Shown here: piece after piece, positions 7,640 to 17,179 of the stretch
Position numbering within the stretch: the stretch's first letter is position 1
How the letters are laid out: the number at the start of each line of letters is the position of its first letter
Assembly: GCF_900104385.1 (NCBI RefSeq)
Contig: NZ_FNJA01000003.1
Coordinates: 186,001-250,000, forward strand
Direction of reading: 5' to 3'
Origin: Rhodoferax sp. OV413
GTDB lineage: Bacteria; Pseudomonadota; Gammaproteobacteria; Burkholderiales; Burkholderiaceae_C
DNA length: 64,000 nucleotides
Translations under genes and position numbers: made by a program
The notes under the pieces: generated by a model
Seen by the model: the letters and a program-made list of their open reading frames with translations, nothing else
Told to the model about the DNA's origin: nothing
Database searches by the model: none

Positions 7640-10462
7640 ATGACCGAATCAACCGCTCCTGACTACCGCAGCACCCTGAACCTGCCCGACACCCCGTTCC
7701 CCATGCGCGGCGACCTGCCCAAGCGCGAACCCGGCTGGGTCCAGGAATGGGAAGACAAAGGCCTGTACAAGCGCTTGCGCGACGCCCGCCTGGGCGCGCC
7801 CAAGTTCGTGCTGCACGACGGCCCGCCCTATGCCAACGGCAACATCCACATCGGCCACGCCGTCAACAAGATCCTGAAGGACATGATCGTCAAGGCGCGC
7901 CAGCTCAAGGGCATGGACGCCACCTATGTGCCGGGCTGGGACTGCCACGGCCTGCCGATCGAGAACGCCATCGAAAAACTGCACGGCCGCAACCTCCCGC
8001 GCGACGAAGTGCAGGCAAAAAGCCGCGCCTTCGCCACCGAGCAGATAGCAGGACAGATGGCCGACTTCAAGCGCCTGGGCGTGCTGGGCGAGTGGGACAA
8101 CCCGTACCGCACCATGGACTTCGGCAACGAGGCCAACGAGATCCGCGCGCTGAAACGCATCATGGAACGCGGCTTTGTGTACCGCGGCCTGAAGCCGGTG
8201 TACTGGTGTTTCGACTGCGGCAGCTCGCTGGCCGAGTTCGAAATCGAATACGCCGACAAGAAGTCGCAAACCCTGGACGTGGGCTTTGAATGCGCCGAGC
8301 CCGAAAAGCTCGCCGCCGCCTTCGGCCTGGAGAAACTGGTGCAGCACGCCTACGCCGTGATCTGGACCACCACCGCTTGGACCATCCCGGCGAACCAGGC
8401 GTTGAACCTGAACCCGGCCCTGACCTACGCCCTGGTGCAGACCGAGCGCGGCATCCTGCTGCTTGCGGCCGACCTGGTGGAAAAAGCCATGGCCCGCTAC
8501 GCGCTGAACGGCACGGTGCTGGCCACCACGCTGGGCGAAAAGCTGGCGAACATCAACTTCAAGCACCCGTTCTACGATGTAGACCCCGGCTACCAGCGCC
8601 TGAGCCCGATCTTCCTGGCCGACTACGCCACCGCCGACGACGGCACCGGTATCGTCCACTCCTCGCCCGCCTACGGGGTAGAGGATTTCAACTCCTGCGT
8701 GGCCAACGGCATCAAGACCGACGACATCCTGAACCCGGTGCAGGGCAACGGCCGCTACGTGGACGAGCTGCCGCTGTTCGGCGGCCTGAACATCTGGAAG
8801 GCTGCGCCGCTGGTGATCGAAAAGCTGCGCGAACACGACCGCCTGTTTGCCACCGAGACCATCACCCACAGCTACCCGCACTGCTGGCGCCACAAGACGC
8901 CGGTGATCTACCGCGCCGCCGCCCAGTGGTTCATCCGCATGGACGAGGGCCAAGGCGTGTTCACCAAGGACAAGGCGCGGCAAACCCTGCGCCAGCTGGC
9001 GCTGAATGCCATCGAGGAAACCAGCTTCTACCCCGAGAACGGCAAGACCCGTCTGCGCGACATGATCGCCGGCCGGCCCGACTGGTGCATCAGCCGCCAG
9101 CGCAACTGGGGCGTGCCGCTGCCCTTCTTCATCCACACCGCCACCGGCGAGCTACACCCGCGGACGATGGAAATCATCGACCAGGCCGCGGCCATGGTGC
9201 AGGCCGGCGGCGTGGAAGCCTGGAGCAAGGCCACGGCCGAATCCATCATCGGCGCCGATGCGGAGAACTACACCAAGGTGAATGACATTCTGGACGTGTG
9301 GTTCGACTCCGGCACCACGCACGAGCACGTACTGCGCGCCAGCCACAAAGCGCAATCCGCCTGGCCGGCCGACCTGTACCTGGAAGGCCATGACCAGCAC
9401 CGCGGCTGGTTCCACAGCTCGCTGCTCACATCCTGCGCGATGTACGACCACGCGCCCTACAAGGGCCTGCTGACGCACGGCTTCACCGTCGACGGCCGCG
9501 GCCGCAAGATGAGCAAGAGCGAAGGCAATGTGATCGCGCCGCAAGAAGTCAGCGACAAGATGGGCGCCGAGATCATCCGCCTGTGGTGCGCCTCGACCGA
9601 CTACTCGGGCGACCTGGGCATAGACGCGAAGATCCTGGCCCGCGTGGTCGATACCTACCGCCGCATCCGCAACACGTTGAAGTTCCTGATGGCCAACGTC
9701 AGCGACTTTGACCCGGCGACGGATGCCGTTCCGTTTGATGAACTGCTGGAGATCGACCGCTATGCCTTGAGCCGTGCAGCCCAGCTGCAGGCTGACATCC
9801 TGGCGCACTACGAGGTGTATGAATTCCACCCGGTGGTCGCCAAGCTGCAGGTGTACTGCTCGGAAGACCTGGGCTCGTTCTACCTGGACGTGCTGAAAGA
9901 CCGGCTCTACACCACCGCGCCGAAATCGCTGGCCCGCCGCAGCGCCCAAACCGCGCTGGCGCAGATCACCCATGCCATTCTGCGCTGGATGGCGCCGTTC
10001 CTCAGCTTCACGTCCGAGGAAGCCTGGAAGATCTTCGGCAGCAGCGAATCCATCTTCCTGGAAACCTATGCCGAGCTGGCCGCACCCAACGCCGCGCTGC
10101 AAGCCAAGTGGAGCCGCATCCGCGAGATCCGCGACGCGGTGAACAAGGACATCGAAGTGCTGCGCGCCAATGGCGAAGTCGGCGCTTCGCTGCAGGCGAA
10201 TGTGGAGCTGACCGTGCCGGCCGACGACTACGCCCTGCTGTCCAGCCTGGGCGCCGACCTGAAGTTCGTGTTCATCACCTCTGCTATCAACTTGGTAGCT
10301 GGTGACGCACATAACATCAGCGTCAAAGCCAGTTCTGATGCCAAATGCGAGCGCTGCTGGCATTACACGCCGGACGTGGGCAGCGATGCCGCCCACCCCA
10401 CCATCTGCGGCCGCTGCAGCAGCAACCTGTATGGCGCCGGCGAAACCCGGGTGTTTGCGTAA
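7640..10462 (+). CDS. ileS: Isoleucyl-tRNA synthetase
   Basis: Charges tRNA-Ile; class I synthetase of 940 residues. ATG 7640 ([18 protein letters not shown]) matches the family start; an upstream in-frame start at 7589 has no homology. The HIGH signature is at residues 70-73, the editing (CP1) domain follows, and KMSKS is at 623-627. The C-terminal zinc ribbon uses Cys903/Cys906 and Cys923/Cys926. Immediately before the zinc ribbon, nucleotides 10282-10336 (residues about 881-899) are a recognisable in-frame copy of the dispersed hairpin repeat (see R4). The stop overlaps the lspA start by one base. Confidence 0.98.
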   Translation: MTESTAPDYRSTLNLPDTPFPMRGDLPKREPGWVQEWEDKGLYKRLRDARLGAPKFVLHDGPPYANGNIHIGHAVNKILKDMIVKARQLKGMDATYVPGWDCHGLPIENAIEKLHGRNLPRDEVQAKSRAFATEQIAGQMADFKRLGVLGEWDNPYRTMDFGNEANEIRALKRIMERGFVYRGLKPVYWCFDCGSSLAEFEIEYADKKSQTLDVGFECAEPEKLAAAFGLEKLVQHAYAVIWTTTAWTIPANQALNLNPALTYALVQTERGILLLAADLVEKAMARYALNGTVLATTLGEKLANINFKHPFYDVDPGYQRLSPIFLADYATADDGTGIVHSSPAYGVEDFNSCVANGIKTDDILNPVQGNGRYVDELPLFGGLNIWKAAPLVIEKLREHDRLFATETITHSYPHCWRHKTPVIYRAAAQWFIRMDEGQGVFTKDKARQTLRQLALNAIEETSFYPENGKTRLRDMIAGRPDWCISRQRNWGVPLPFFIHTATGELHPRTMEIIDQAAAMVQAGGVEAWSKATAESIIGADAENYTKVNDILDVWFDSGTTHEHVLRASHKAQSAWPADLYLEGHDQHRGWFHSSLLTSCAMYDHAPYKGLLTHGFTVDGRGRKMSKSEGNVIAPQEVSDKMGAEIIRLWCASTDYSGDLGIDAKILARVVDTYRRIRNTLKFLMANVSDFDPATDAVPFDELLEIDRYALSRAAQLQADILAHYEVYEFHPVVAKLQVYCSEDLGSFYLDVLKDRLYTTAPKSLARRSAQTALAQITHAILRWMAPFLSFTSEEAWKIFGSSESIFLETYAELAAPNAALQAKWSRIREIRDAVNKDIEVLRANGEVGASLQANVELTVPADDYALLSSLGADLKFVFITSAINLVAGDAHNISVKASSDAKCERCWHYTPDVGSDAAHPTICGRCSSNLYGAGETRVFA
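10282..10336 (+). repeat. Hairpin repeat copy R4, in frame inside ileS
   Basis: TGCTATCAACTTGGTAGCTG...GACGCACATAACATCAGCGTC...GTTCT aligns without gaps to copy R1 (minus strand) over 55 bases, with 41 identities by hand count. It is read through as part of ileS ([17 protein letters not shown]) just upstream of the zinc-ribbon CERC motif. It may be an insertion or conversion tolerated by the protein, or a copy remodelled from native sequence. Confidence 0.6.
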
Positions 10463-10971
10463 TGGCGGGCAAAGGCAAAACCACTTTCGGCAAGTCCAGC
10501 GCCAGCTGGTTACCCTGGCTGGGCCTGGCGCTGATCATCCTGATCGCCGACCAGTTCGCCAAGGTGTTGATCGTGGGCTACTACCGCCTGGGCGACAGCA
10601 CCTATGTCACCAGCTTCTTCAACATCGTGCGCGCGCACAACACCGGCGCGGCGTTCTCCTTCCTGCACGATGCGGGCGGCTGGCAGCGTTGGTTCTTCAC
10701 CGGCATCGGTGTGGCCGCGGCGCTGTTCATCATCTACATGCTGCGCAAGCATGCGGGGCAGAAGCTGTTCTCGTTTGCCATGGCCTGCGTGCTGGGCGGC
10801 GCCATCGGCAATGTGATCGACCGGCTGATGCACGGCTATGTGGTGGACTTCTTGGACTTCCACTGGCGCGGCATGCATTTCGCGGCCTTCAACCTGGCCG
10901 ACGCCGCGATCACCCTGGGCGCCATCTGCCTGATCCTGGACGAACTGCTGCGGGTCAAGCGCGGAAAATAA
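10462..10971 (+). CDS. lspA: Lipoprotein signal peptidase
   Basis: Signal peptidase II, which cleaves prolipoprotein signal peptides in the inner membrane. It has 169 residues and four predicted membrane segments. The active-site aspartates are Asp120 (GNVIDRL) and Asp147 (FNLADAAI); [13 protein letters not shown] is the conserved second motif. ATG 10462 overlaps the ileS stop by one base, implying translational coupling. An in-frame start at 10345 would lie inside ileS and was rejected. A strong terminator follows at 10991. Several lipoproteins in this window would be its clients. Confidence 0.97.
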   Translation: MAGKGKTTFGKSSASWLPWLGLALIILIADQFAKVLIVGYYRLGDSTYVTSFFNIVRAHNTGAAFSFLHDAGGWQRWFFTGIGVAAALFIIYMLRKHAGQKLFSFAMACVLGGAIGNVIDRLMHGYVVDFLDFHWRGMHFAAFNLADAAITLGAICLILDELLRVKRGK

Positions 10972-10990
10972 GCTGCCTACCCATCCCTAG

Positions 10991-11015
10991 AGCCCGCTGA
11001 TGCGGGCTTTTTTTT
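10991..11015 (+). terminator. Rho-independent terminator after lspA
   Basis: AGCCCGC-TGAT-GCGGGCT forms a 7-bp perfect stem with a 4-base loop, followed by eight T residues. It ends the ribF-ileS-lspA unit. Confidence 0.92.
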
Positions 11016-11071
11016 GCCCCACGTTTGCGCCGGTGCACCTGTCATCACGGTGTCACGCCCAGCTTGTCCAA

Positions 11072-11085
11072 TGAAAACGTTTTCA
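11072..11085 (+). promoter_or_regulatory. LacI-type operator upstream of the 11100 regulator gene
   Basis: TGAAAACGTTTTCA is a perfect 14-bp palindrome with the central CG typical of LacI-family operators. It lies 14 bp before the GTG start of the LacI-family gene, so autoregulation is likely. The same regulator may act on the following ABC operon, but no second copy of the palindrome was seen before 12145. Confidence 0.7.
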
Positions 11086-11099
11086 GTCAGGACAACAAC

Positions 11100-12101
11100 G
11101 TGAGCATCCGAGAAGTAGCAGAGCAGGCCGGCGTATCCATGGCCACCGTATCGCGGGTTTTCAACCGTCCCGACACGGTGAATGCCGTGACGCGCGCCCA
11201 CGTGCTGCAAATGGCGCAAACCCTGGCCTATCTGCCCAATGCCAGCGCCCGCAGCCTGCGCACCCAGCGCAGCCGGGTGATCGGCGTAGTGCTGCCTACC
11301 CTGCTGAATCCGGTGTTCGCCGAATGCCTGGACGGCATTGCCAAGGCCGCCAGCGCCGCCGGCTACGCCATCCTGCCCATCACCACCGACTACCGGCTGG
11401 AGAGCGAAGAACAGGCCGTACAGCAGCTGCTGGCCGGCAATGTGGACGGCATGCTGCTGGTGGTGTCCAACCCCGCCACATCCACCGCGCTGGCCCGGCT
11501 GCGTGCGGCCCATCTGCCCTATGTGCTGGCCTACAACCAGCACCCCGATCACCCCTGCGTGTCGGTGGACAGCGAATTGGCCGTGCGCGAGCTTGTGGCG
11601 CGGCTGGCCGCACTCGGCCACCGCCGCATCACGCTGATCAGCGGCCAGTTGGCGGCGTCCGACCGGGCCCAGCAACGCCAGCGCGGCTTCTGCGCAGGTA
11701 TGGAAGCGCTGGGGCTGGACGGCACGCAATGGCTGGAAGTGCCGTTTGTCGAAACTGCCGTACAAGACATATGCACGCTGCTGCAGCGCAGCCCCCGCCC
11801 CACCGCGCTGGTGTGCTCGAACGACCTGCTGGCGATCCGCAGCATCCGCGCCGCACACCTGGCCGGCCTGCGCGTGCCGCAGGACATCAGCGTCACCGGC
11901 TTTGACGGCATTGCGCTGGGCGAAGACCTGACGCCCATGCTCAGCACCATCACCCAACCAAATGCCGACATCGGCCGCCACGGCGTGCAACTGCTGGTGG
12001 CCGCCATGGCGGCCGGCGCAGCGGTATCGCCCGACGCCAGCGTGCTGCTGGCCCATGGTTTTCGCACCGGTGAGTCCTGCGCCCCGGTGCTGCAGTCATA
12101 A
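11100..12101 (+). CDS. LacI-family transcriptional regulator
   Basis: A 333-residue regulator with an N-terminal HTH (SIREVAEQAGVSMATVSRVFN), hinge LPNASARSLRTQRS and a substrate-binding-protein-like effector domain (IGVVLPTLLNPVF, ITLISGQLAASDR, VTGFDGIALGEDLTPMLSTI). GTG 11100 places the HTH right at the N-terminus, as usual for the family; the alternative start at 11025 would translate through the operator. Its perfect palindrome at 11072-11085 suggests autoregulation. It stands immediately before an ABC importer and a phosphodiesterase gene, so it probably controls their uptake substrate. The effector is not known. Confidence 0.9.
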   Translation: MSIREVAEQAGVSMATVSRVFNRPDTVNAVTRAHVLQMAQTLAYLPNASARSLRTQRSRVIGVVLPTLLNPVFAECLDGIAKAASAAGYAILPITTDYRLESEEQAVQQLLAGNVDGMLLVVSNPATSTALARLRAAHLPYVLAYNQHPDHPCVSVDSELAVRELVARLAALGHRRITLISGQLAASDRAQQRQRGFCAGMEALGLDGTQWLEVPFVETAVQDICTLLQRSPRPTALVCSNDLLAIRSIRAAHLAGLRVPQDISVTGFDGIALGEDLTPMLSTITQPNADIGRHGVQLLVAAMAAGAAVSPDASVLLAHGFRTGESCAPVLQS

Positions 12102-12144
12102 CAAGAAGCTACGTCCCCCACCCATTTACTTCAACGGAGTCTTT

Positions 12145-13155
12145 ATGCGTAAACCTTTCCAAACCCTGGCGCGCGCCGCGCTATTGGCACTCGGCCTGGC
12201 CGGTGCCAGCGCCATGGCACAAAACGCCATCTGCTACAACTGCCCGCCCGAATGGGCCGACTGGGCCAGCCAGATCAAGGCCATCAAAGCCAAGACCGGC
12301 ATCACCGTGCCGCCCGACAACAAGAACTCCGGCCAGTCGCTGGCGCAGATGGTGGCCGAGAAAGCCAGCCCCGTTGCCGACGTGACCTACCTGGGCGTGA
12401 CCTTCGCCATCCAGGCGCAAAAAGAAGGCGTGGTTGCCGCCTACAAACCCGCCGGCTGGGCCGATATTCCCGACGGGCTGAAAGACCCGCAAGGCCACTG
12501 GTTCACCATCCATTCCGGCACCATGGGCTTCATGGTGAATGTGGATGCGCTCAAGGGCAAGCCTGTGCCGCAGTCCTGGGCTGACCTGCTCAAGCCCGAG
12601 TACAAGGGCCTGATCGGCTACCTGGACCCGGCCTCGGCCTTCGTCGGCTACGTCGGCGCCGTGGCGGTGAACCAGGCGCGCGGCGGCACGCTGGACAACT
12701 TCGGCCCGGGCATCGACTACTTCAAGGCACTGCAAAAGAACGAACCCATCGTGCCCAAGCAAACCGCCTATGCGCGCGTGCTGTCGGGAGAGATCGCCAT
12801 CTTGCTGGACTACGACTTCAACGCCTACCGCGCCAAGTACAAAGACAAGGCCAACGTGCAGTTCGTCATCCCCGCTGAAGGCAGCTTGGTGGTGCCCTAT
12901 GTGATGAGCCAGGTAGCGAATGCGCCGCACGCCGACAACGCCCACAAGGTGCTGGACTTCGTGCTGTCCGATGAAGGCCAGGCGCTGTGGGCCAATGCCT
13001 ATCTGCGTCCGGTGCGCGCCACGGCCATGCCCAAGGAAATCCAGGCCCGCTTCCTGCCCGCCAGCGAATACGCCCGCGCCAAGACCGTGGACTACGCCAA
13101 GATGGCTGCAGTGCAAAAAGCCTTCTCGGACCGCTACCTGAAAGACGTGCAGTAA
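12145..13155 (+). CDS. ABC transporter periplasmic substrate-binding protein
   Basis: A 336-residue extracellular solute-binding protein with a cleavable signal peptide (hydrophobic to about residue 22, likely cleavage after AMA at 25). The mature N-terminus carries an unusual CYNC motif (Cys30, Cys33) followed by PPEWADWASQIKAIK. The body looks like the iron/polyamine/phosphonate-type binding proteins (FMVNVDALKGKPVPQSWADLL, AILLDYDFNAYRAKYK, VLDFVLSDEGQ). ACGGAG precedes ATG 12145. It starts an operon with two permeases, an ATPase and a GpdQ-like phosphodiesterase, so an organophosphate diester is a plausible ligand. That is inference from context. Confidence 0.88.
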   Translation: MRKPFQTLARAALLALGLAGASAMAQNAICYNCPPEWADWASQIKAIKAKTGITVPPDNKNSGQSLAQMVAEKASPVADVTYLGVTFAIQAQKEGVVAAYKPAGWADIPDGLKDPQGHWFTIHSGTMGFMVNVDALKGKPVPQSWADLLKPEYKGLIGYLDPASAFVGYVGAVAVNQARGGTLDNFGPGIDYFKALQKNEPIVPKQTAYARVLSGEIAILLDYDFNAYRAKYKDKANVQFVIPAEGSLVVPYVMSQVANAPHADNAHKVLDFVLSDEGQALWANAYLRPVRATAMPKEIQARFLPASEYARAKTVDYAKMAAVQKAFSDRYLKDVQ

Positions 13156-13176
13156 ACCTGCACAGAGGCGCTCCGC

Positions 13177-13986
13177 ATGACTTCCCCTTCCCGCCTGCTG
13201 GGCGCCTGCGCGGCGCCGGCCGTGGCCTTTTTTGCCGCCTTCTGGCTGCTGCCGGTGGTGCGCCTGTTCGCACTGCCGGCTGACAAAGGCTGGGCCACCT
13301 ATTTCGCGGTGCTGACCGACGGCCGCTACCTGCACAGCCTACTGAACACGCTGGGCCTGTCGCTGGCCGTCACCTTGGCCACGCTGCTGCTCGGTGGCTT
13401 GGTCGGCATTACGCTGGCGCGGCAGCGCTTCAGGGCCAAGCCGCTGCTGCTGTCGCTGCTGACCCTGCCGCTGTCCTTCCCCGGTGTGATCATCGGTTTC
13501 TTCATCATCCTGCTCGGTGGCCGCCAGGGCCTGGTGGCCGATCTGACCGAGTGGCTGGGCCTGGGCCGCACCACGTTTGCCTACGGGCTGACGGGGCTGT
13601 TCCTGGGCTATCTGTACTTTTCGCTGCCGCGCGCCATCGCCACCTACACCGCTGCCGCCAGCGCCATGGATGCGCAGCTGGAAGAAGCCGCGCGTTCGCT
13701 GGGCGCATCCCGCTGGCGCGTTGCCAGAGACGTATGGATTCCCGAGCTGGCGCAGACCACGCTTGCGTGTGGCGCTATTGTTTTTGCAACATCCATGGGT
13801 GCCTTCGGCACGGCCTTCACCCTGGCCAGCAAGTTTGAAGTGCTGCCGATCACGCTCTATAACGAGTTCACCAACTACGCCAACTTCGCGCTGGCCGCCA
13901 GCCTGTCGATCACGCTGGGCATCATTACCTGGCTGAGCCTGTTCCTGGCCCGCCATGCGGCCGGCCCGGCGGCAGCGGGGGCATAA
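13177..13986 (+). CDS. ABC transporter permease (first subunit)
   Basis: A 269-residue inner-membrane permease with about six hydrophobic segments. The ABC-binding EAA loop is clear (LEEAARSLGASRWRVARDVWIPEL), followed by the conserved ATSMGAFGTAF region. It is of the type paired with family 1/6 binding proteins for putrescine, Fe3+ or 2-aminoethylphosphonate. It lies 21 bp after the binding protein and 4 bp before the second permease, and forms a heterodimeric channel with it. Confidence 0.9.
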   Translation: MTSPSRLLGACAAPAVAFFAAFWLLPVVRLFALPADKGWATYFAVLTDGRYLHSLLNTLGLSLAVTLATLLLGGLVGITLARQRFRAKPLLLSLLTLPLSFPGVIIGFFIILLGGRQGLVADLTEWLGLGRTTFAYGLTGLFLGYLYFSLPRAIATYTAAASAMDAQLEEAARSLGASRWRVARDVWIPELAQTTLACGAIVFATSMGAFGTAFTLASKFEVLPITLYNEFTNYANFALAASLSITLGIITWLSLFLARHAAGPAAAGA

Positions 13987-13990
13987 GACC

Positions 13991-14788
13991 ATGGTCCATC
14001 CACGACAACTCCCCTTCTTGCTGCCGGCGTTGACCGCGCTGGTCAGCGTCTTCATGCTCGCGCCCATCGCCTTGTCGGTGCTGGCCGGCCTGGTCAACAA
14101 CTACAGCACCGGCCTGGCCAGTGGCCTGACCCTGCGCTGGATCAGCGAGGTGCTGGACGTGTACGGCGGCACCGTGGCGGCGTCGCTGCTGCTGGCGCTG
14201 CTCAGCGTGGTCGGCTGCCTGCTGCTGGGCGTGCCCTGCGCCTATGCGCTGGCGCGCAGCCGATCCCGCTGGGCACGATTGTTTGAAGAGCTGCTGACCC
14301 TGCCGGTGGCCGTGCCCGGCCTGGCCACCGCGCTGGCGCTGATCCTGGCCTACGGGCAGCTGCGCGAATTCCGCCAGAGCTTTGCCTTCATTTTGGTCGG
14401 GCACCTGGTGTTCACGCTGCCGTTCATGGTGCGCACCGTCGGCGCGGCGTTTCGCCGGCATGAACTGCTGGCGCTGGAGGAAGCCGCGCGCTCACTGGGC
14501 GCCAGCTTTGGCCAGCGCTTCATGGGCGTGCTGGTACCCGCCGTGCTGCCCGCCATCGTGGCCGGCAGCCTGATGGTCTTCACCCTGTCGGTCGGCGAAT
14601 TCAACCTGACCTGGATGCTGCACACGCCGCTGACGCGCACCCTGCCGGTGGGCCTGGCGGACAGCTATGCGTCGATGCGCATCGAGATCGGCTCGGCCTA
14701 CACCCTGGTCTTTTTGCTGGTCATCCTGCCGGTCTTGTGGGGCTTGCAATGGCTAGGACACCTTATTGAGAAACACCATGGAACTTGA
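13991..14788 (+). CDS. ABC transporter permease (second subunit)
   Basis: A 265-residue permease with an EAA loop (LEEAARSLGASFGQRFMGVLVPAV) and about six membrane segments. ATG 13991 was taken because it starts 4 bp after the previous stop; an in-frame start at 13955 would overlap the first permease. It ends in the FNLTWMLHTPLTRTLPVGL region typical of the PotC/PhnV type. The 3' end overlaps the ATPase gene by 11 bp. Confidence 0.9.
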   Translation: MVHPRQLPFLLPALTALVSVFMLAPIALSVLAGLVNNYSTGLASGLTLRWISEVLDVYGGTVAASLLLALLSVVGCLLLGVPCAYALARSRSRWARLFEELLTLPVAVPGLATALALILAYGQLREFRQSFAFILVGHLVFTLPFMVRTVGAAFRRHELLALEEAARSLGASFGQRFMGVLVPAVLPAIVAGSLMVFTLSVGEFNLTWMLHTPLTRTLPVGLADSYASMRIEIGSAYTLVFLLVILPVLWGLQWLGHLIEKHHGT

Positions 14789-15836
14789 ACGCACGCGCGT
14801 CGATGTGATTGATTGCGCCAAAACCTATGCCGATGGCACGCGCGGCCTGCAGCCCACCACACTGGCGATCGAGCCCGGCGAGGTGCTGGCCCTGCTCGGC
14901 CCATCCGGCTGCGGCAAAACTACCTTGCTACGCCTGATCGCCGGGCTGGAAACGCCGGACGCCGGCAGCCGCATCCTGTTCGGCGGCGATGACGTAACCG
15001 CGCTGGCCATCGAGCGGCGCGGCATCGGCATGGTGTTCCAGCACTACGCGCTGTTTCCGCAGATGTCGGTGGCGGCCAACATCGGCTACGGCCTGCGGAT
15101 TCGCGGCGTCAGCGCCGATGAACAGCGCCGCACCGTCGGCGAGCTGGTTGATCTGGTGCGCCTGAACGGCCTGGAAAACAAGCGCCCGGCCGAGCTGTCC
15201 GGCGGCCAGCGCCAGCGCGTGGCCCTGGCCCGCGCGGTGGCGGTGCGCCCGCGCGTGCTGCTGCTCGACGAGCCGCTGACCGCGCTGGACGCCAAGCTAA
15301 AGGAATCGCTGCGCGACGAACTGGCCGAGCTGCTGCGCCGCCTGCACATCACCGCCATCCACGTGACCCACGACCAGCAAGAGGCGCTAGCCATTGCCGA
15401 CCGCCTGGCGGTGATGCAGGCCGGCCGCATCGTGCAGGTGGGCGACGGTGAAACCCTGTACCGCCGCCCCGGGCATCCGTTTGTGGCGAGCTTTCTGGGC
15501 CGGGTAAATACTTTGCGCCGCGACAACCCGGCGCTGCTGCGCAACCTGCTGCCGCTGGGTGGTCTGCTGCTCGAATGCCCTCCCGCCCGCGCCGGCCAGA
15601 GCGCGCTGCTGGTGCGCCCGGAAGATATCCACATCGGCCCGGTGCACTCCGGCGCCGGCCAGGCCGTGGTGCAGCGCCGCAGCTTTCTGGGCGACCGCTT
15701 GCAGCTCACGCTGGCATTGGCCGACCAGGCGCCGCTAAACGCCGAAGTGCCGCGTGACCACCCGGCCAAGGTGGGCGACACCGTGGGCATCCACATCGCC
15801 CCCGAACGCCTGATGTCCTGCGAGGAGATGGCATGA
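14778..15836 (+). CDS. ABC transporter ATP-binding protein
   Basis: The 352-residue ATPase that powers the importer. Walker A GPSGCGKT is at residues 41-48, followed by the Q-loop (GMVFQHYALFPQMSV), signature LSGGQRQRVALARA, Walker B LLLDEPLTALDAKL and the switch His in IHVTHDQQEALAIADR. A C-terminal TOBE-like domain (LLVRPEDIHIG) follows, as in PotA/UgpC-type subunits. ATG 14778 follows AGAAACACC, with no strong Shine-Dalgarno. The coding sequence overlaps the permease upstream (11 bp) and the phosphodiesterase downstream (ATGA), indicating tight coupling. Confidence 0.93.
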   Translation: MELERTRVDVIDCAKTYADGTRGLQPTTLAIEPGEVLALLGPSGCGKTTLLRLIAGLETPDAGSRILFGGDDVTALAIERRGIGMVFQHYALFPQMSVAANIGYGLRIRGVSADEQRRTVGELVDLVRLNGLENKRPAELSGGQRQRVALARAVAVRPRVLLLDEPLTALDAKLKESLRDELAELLRRLHITAIHVTHDQQEALAIADRLAVMQAGRIVQVGDGETLYRRPGHPFVASFLGRVNTLRRDNPALLRNLLPLGGLLLECPPARAGQSALLVRPEDIHIGPVHSGAGQAVVQRRSFLGDRLQLTLALADQAPLNAEVPRDHPAKVGDTVGIHIAPERLMSCEEMA

Positions 15837-16657
15837 CGACCCTGCTGCTGCAACTCTCCGACCTGCACATCCGCGAACCTGGCCGCCTGGCCTATGGCCG
15901 GCTCGACACCGCGCCATATTTGCAGCAAGCGGTGGACACCGTCCTGCGACTACCGCAGCAGCCCGATGCGGTCGTCATCACCGGCGACCTGACCGACTTC
16001 GGCCGCGCCGCCGAGTACGCGCATCTGCGCAGTCTGCTGGCACCGCTGACCATGCCGGTGTACCTGATGCCCGGCAACCACGACGACCGCGAACAGCTGC
16101 GCGCCAGCTTTGCCGACCACGGCTATTTGGGCAACAGCGGCTTCGTGCAGTTCAGCGTAGAGGTGGGCGATTTGCAGCTGGTCGCGCTCGACACAGTCGT
16201 GCCCGGCTCCAGCCATGGCAGCCTGTGCGACCAGCGCCTGCAGTGGCTGGCCGACACGCTGGACCAGAACCGCAACCGCCCTGTCGTCATCGCCATGCAC
16301 CACCCGCCGTTTGCCACGCTGATCGGCCACATGGACGACATCGGCCTGCTGCAAGGCGCAGCCGAGCTGGAAGCGCTGGTGGCCCGGCACCCGAATGTGG
16401 AGCGCATCATCTGCGGCCATCTGCACCGCAGCATCCAGGTGCGTTTTGGTGGCAGCATCGCCATGACCGTGCCCTCGCCGGCCCACCAAGTGTGTCTGGA
16501 TCTGGCGCCCGACGCGGCATCGGCCTGGACTCTGGAGCCGCCCGGCTTTGCGCTGCATGCGCTGGGCAATGGCGGGCAGTTGGTCAGCCATCTGGTGGCC
16601 AGCGGCGTGTTTCCCGGCCCCTATCCGTTCCACGACGGCGGCCAGTTGATCGACTGA
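15833..16657 (+). CDS. GpdQ-like cyclic/glycerophospho-diesterase (calcineurin-like)
   Basis: A 274-residue binuclear metallophosphoesterase. Metal ligands are all in place: Asp10 and His12 (SDLH), Asp52 (GDLTD), Asn82/His83 (GNHDD), His156 (AMHHPP), His196 and His198 (GHLHR). Length and ligand spacing are almost identical to glycerophosphodiesterase GpdQ (Asp8, His10, Asp50, Asn80, His156, His195, His197 from memory). CpdA-type 3',5'-cAMP phosphodiesterases share the fold and cannot be excluded. No signal peptide is present, so it acts in the cytoplasm. It is translationally coupled to the ABC ATPase (ATGA overlap), which suggests it hydrolyses the imported compound, for example glycerophosphocholine to glycerol-3-phosphate and choline. 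Confidence 0.85.
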   Translation: MTTLLLQLSDLHIREPGRLAYGRLDTAPYLQQAVDTVLRLPQQPDAVVITGDLTDFGRAAEYAHLRSLLAPLTMPVYLMPGNHDDREQLRASFADHGYLGNSGFVQFSVEVGDLQLVALDTVVPGSSHGSLCDQRLQWLADTLDQNRNRPVVIAMHHPPFATLIGHMDDIGLLQGAAELEALVARHPNVERIICGHLHRSIQVRFGGSIAMTVPSPAHQVCLDLAPDAASAWTLEPPGFALHALGNGGQLVSHLVASGVFPGPYPFHDGGQLID

Positions 16658-16663
16658 AGCCAT

Positions 16664-16722
16664 TCGCTATTAAAAACGTAGCTACTAGCGCAATCAGTAC
16701 CTGCGCCAGCGGCCTGTTTTAC
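16664..16722 (+). repeat. Dispersed hairpin repeat, copy R5
   Basis: CGCTATTAAAAACGTAGCTA, then AGCGCAATCAGTACCTGCGCCAGCGGCC. It starts 6 bp after the phosphodiesterase stop and lies before the 16746 terminator hairpin. Confidence 0.85.
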
Positions 16723-16745
16723 ATAAATCCGCCCAACACCAGCCC

Positions 16746-16791
16746 GTAAAAAAATCCCTTGCCATGGAGTCCGTGGCAAGGGATTTTTTAC
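16746..16791. terminator. Bidirectional terminator hairpin
   Basis: An A-run plus TCCCTTGCCA pairs with TGGCAAGGGA plus a T-run (about 18 bp) around a 9-base loop. It can act on both strands and ends the ABC-phosphodiesterase operon. Confidence 0.88.
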
Positions 16792-16978
16792 GTCTGTGCA
16801 AAACCCAAACAAGAACCACAAAGTCACACAAACGTAACTTTGAACACATAGCATCAACTGACCTGACCGGGCAGCGGATGCCATCCAAACCGTGCTTCAC
16901 GCCGCACACATCGGCGCGGCACGCTACATCGCTGCAACGGGACAAGGCCATTTTTTGACCTCCACCTTGGAACCCACC

Positions 16979-17179
16979 ATGCACACAAGCCAAGCCCACC
17001 GGCACAGCCGATCTACCGCGGCACAGCCTCTTTCCACACGCCCACGCGCTGCCCGTCTGCTACGCTGGGGCCAAGTCCTTGCCGGCGGCCTGGCGGTATG
17101 CCTGGCGCTGAGCGGTTGCGGCGGCGGTGACAACAACGGCTCCGACGGCAAGGCCCGCGACGTGCGCTGCGCCCGCTGA
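16979..17179 (+). CDS. Small putative lipoprotein
   Basis: A 66-residue product with a basic N-terminus, a hydrophobic stretch (LAGGLAVCLAL) and lipobox LSGC (Cys47). Only about 20 residues follow (GGGDNNGSDGKARDVRCAR). After processing it would be a tiny acylated peptide. ATG 16979 was preferred over an in-frame 16892 start because it gives a normal signal length. It lies 36 bp before the phospholipase C gene in the same direction. I do not recognise a family; its role could be that of a companion lipoprotein, or it may be a truncated gene. Confidence 0.5.
   Translation: MHTSQAHRHSRSTAAQPLSTRPRAARLLRWGQVLAGGLAVCLALSGCGGGDNNGSDGKARDVRCAR

Noticed and set aside
7649-9136. Long minus-strand frame under ileS
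   Set aside because: Shadow of ileS, with repetitive Gly/His/Val-rich translation and no domain.
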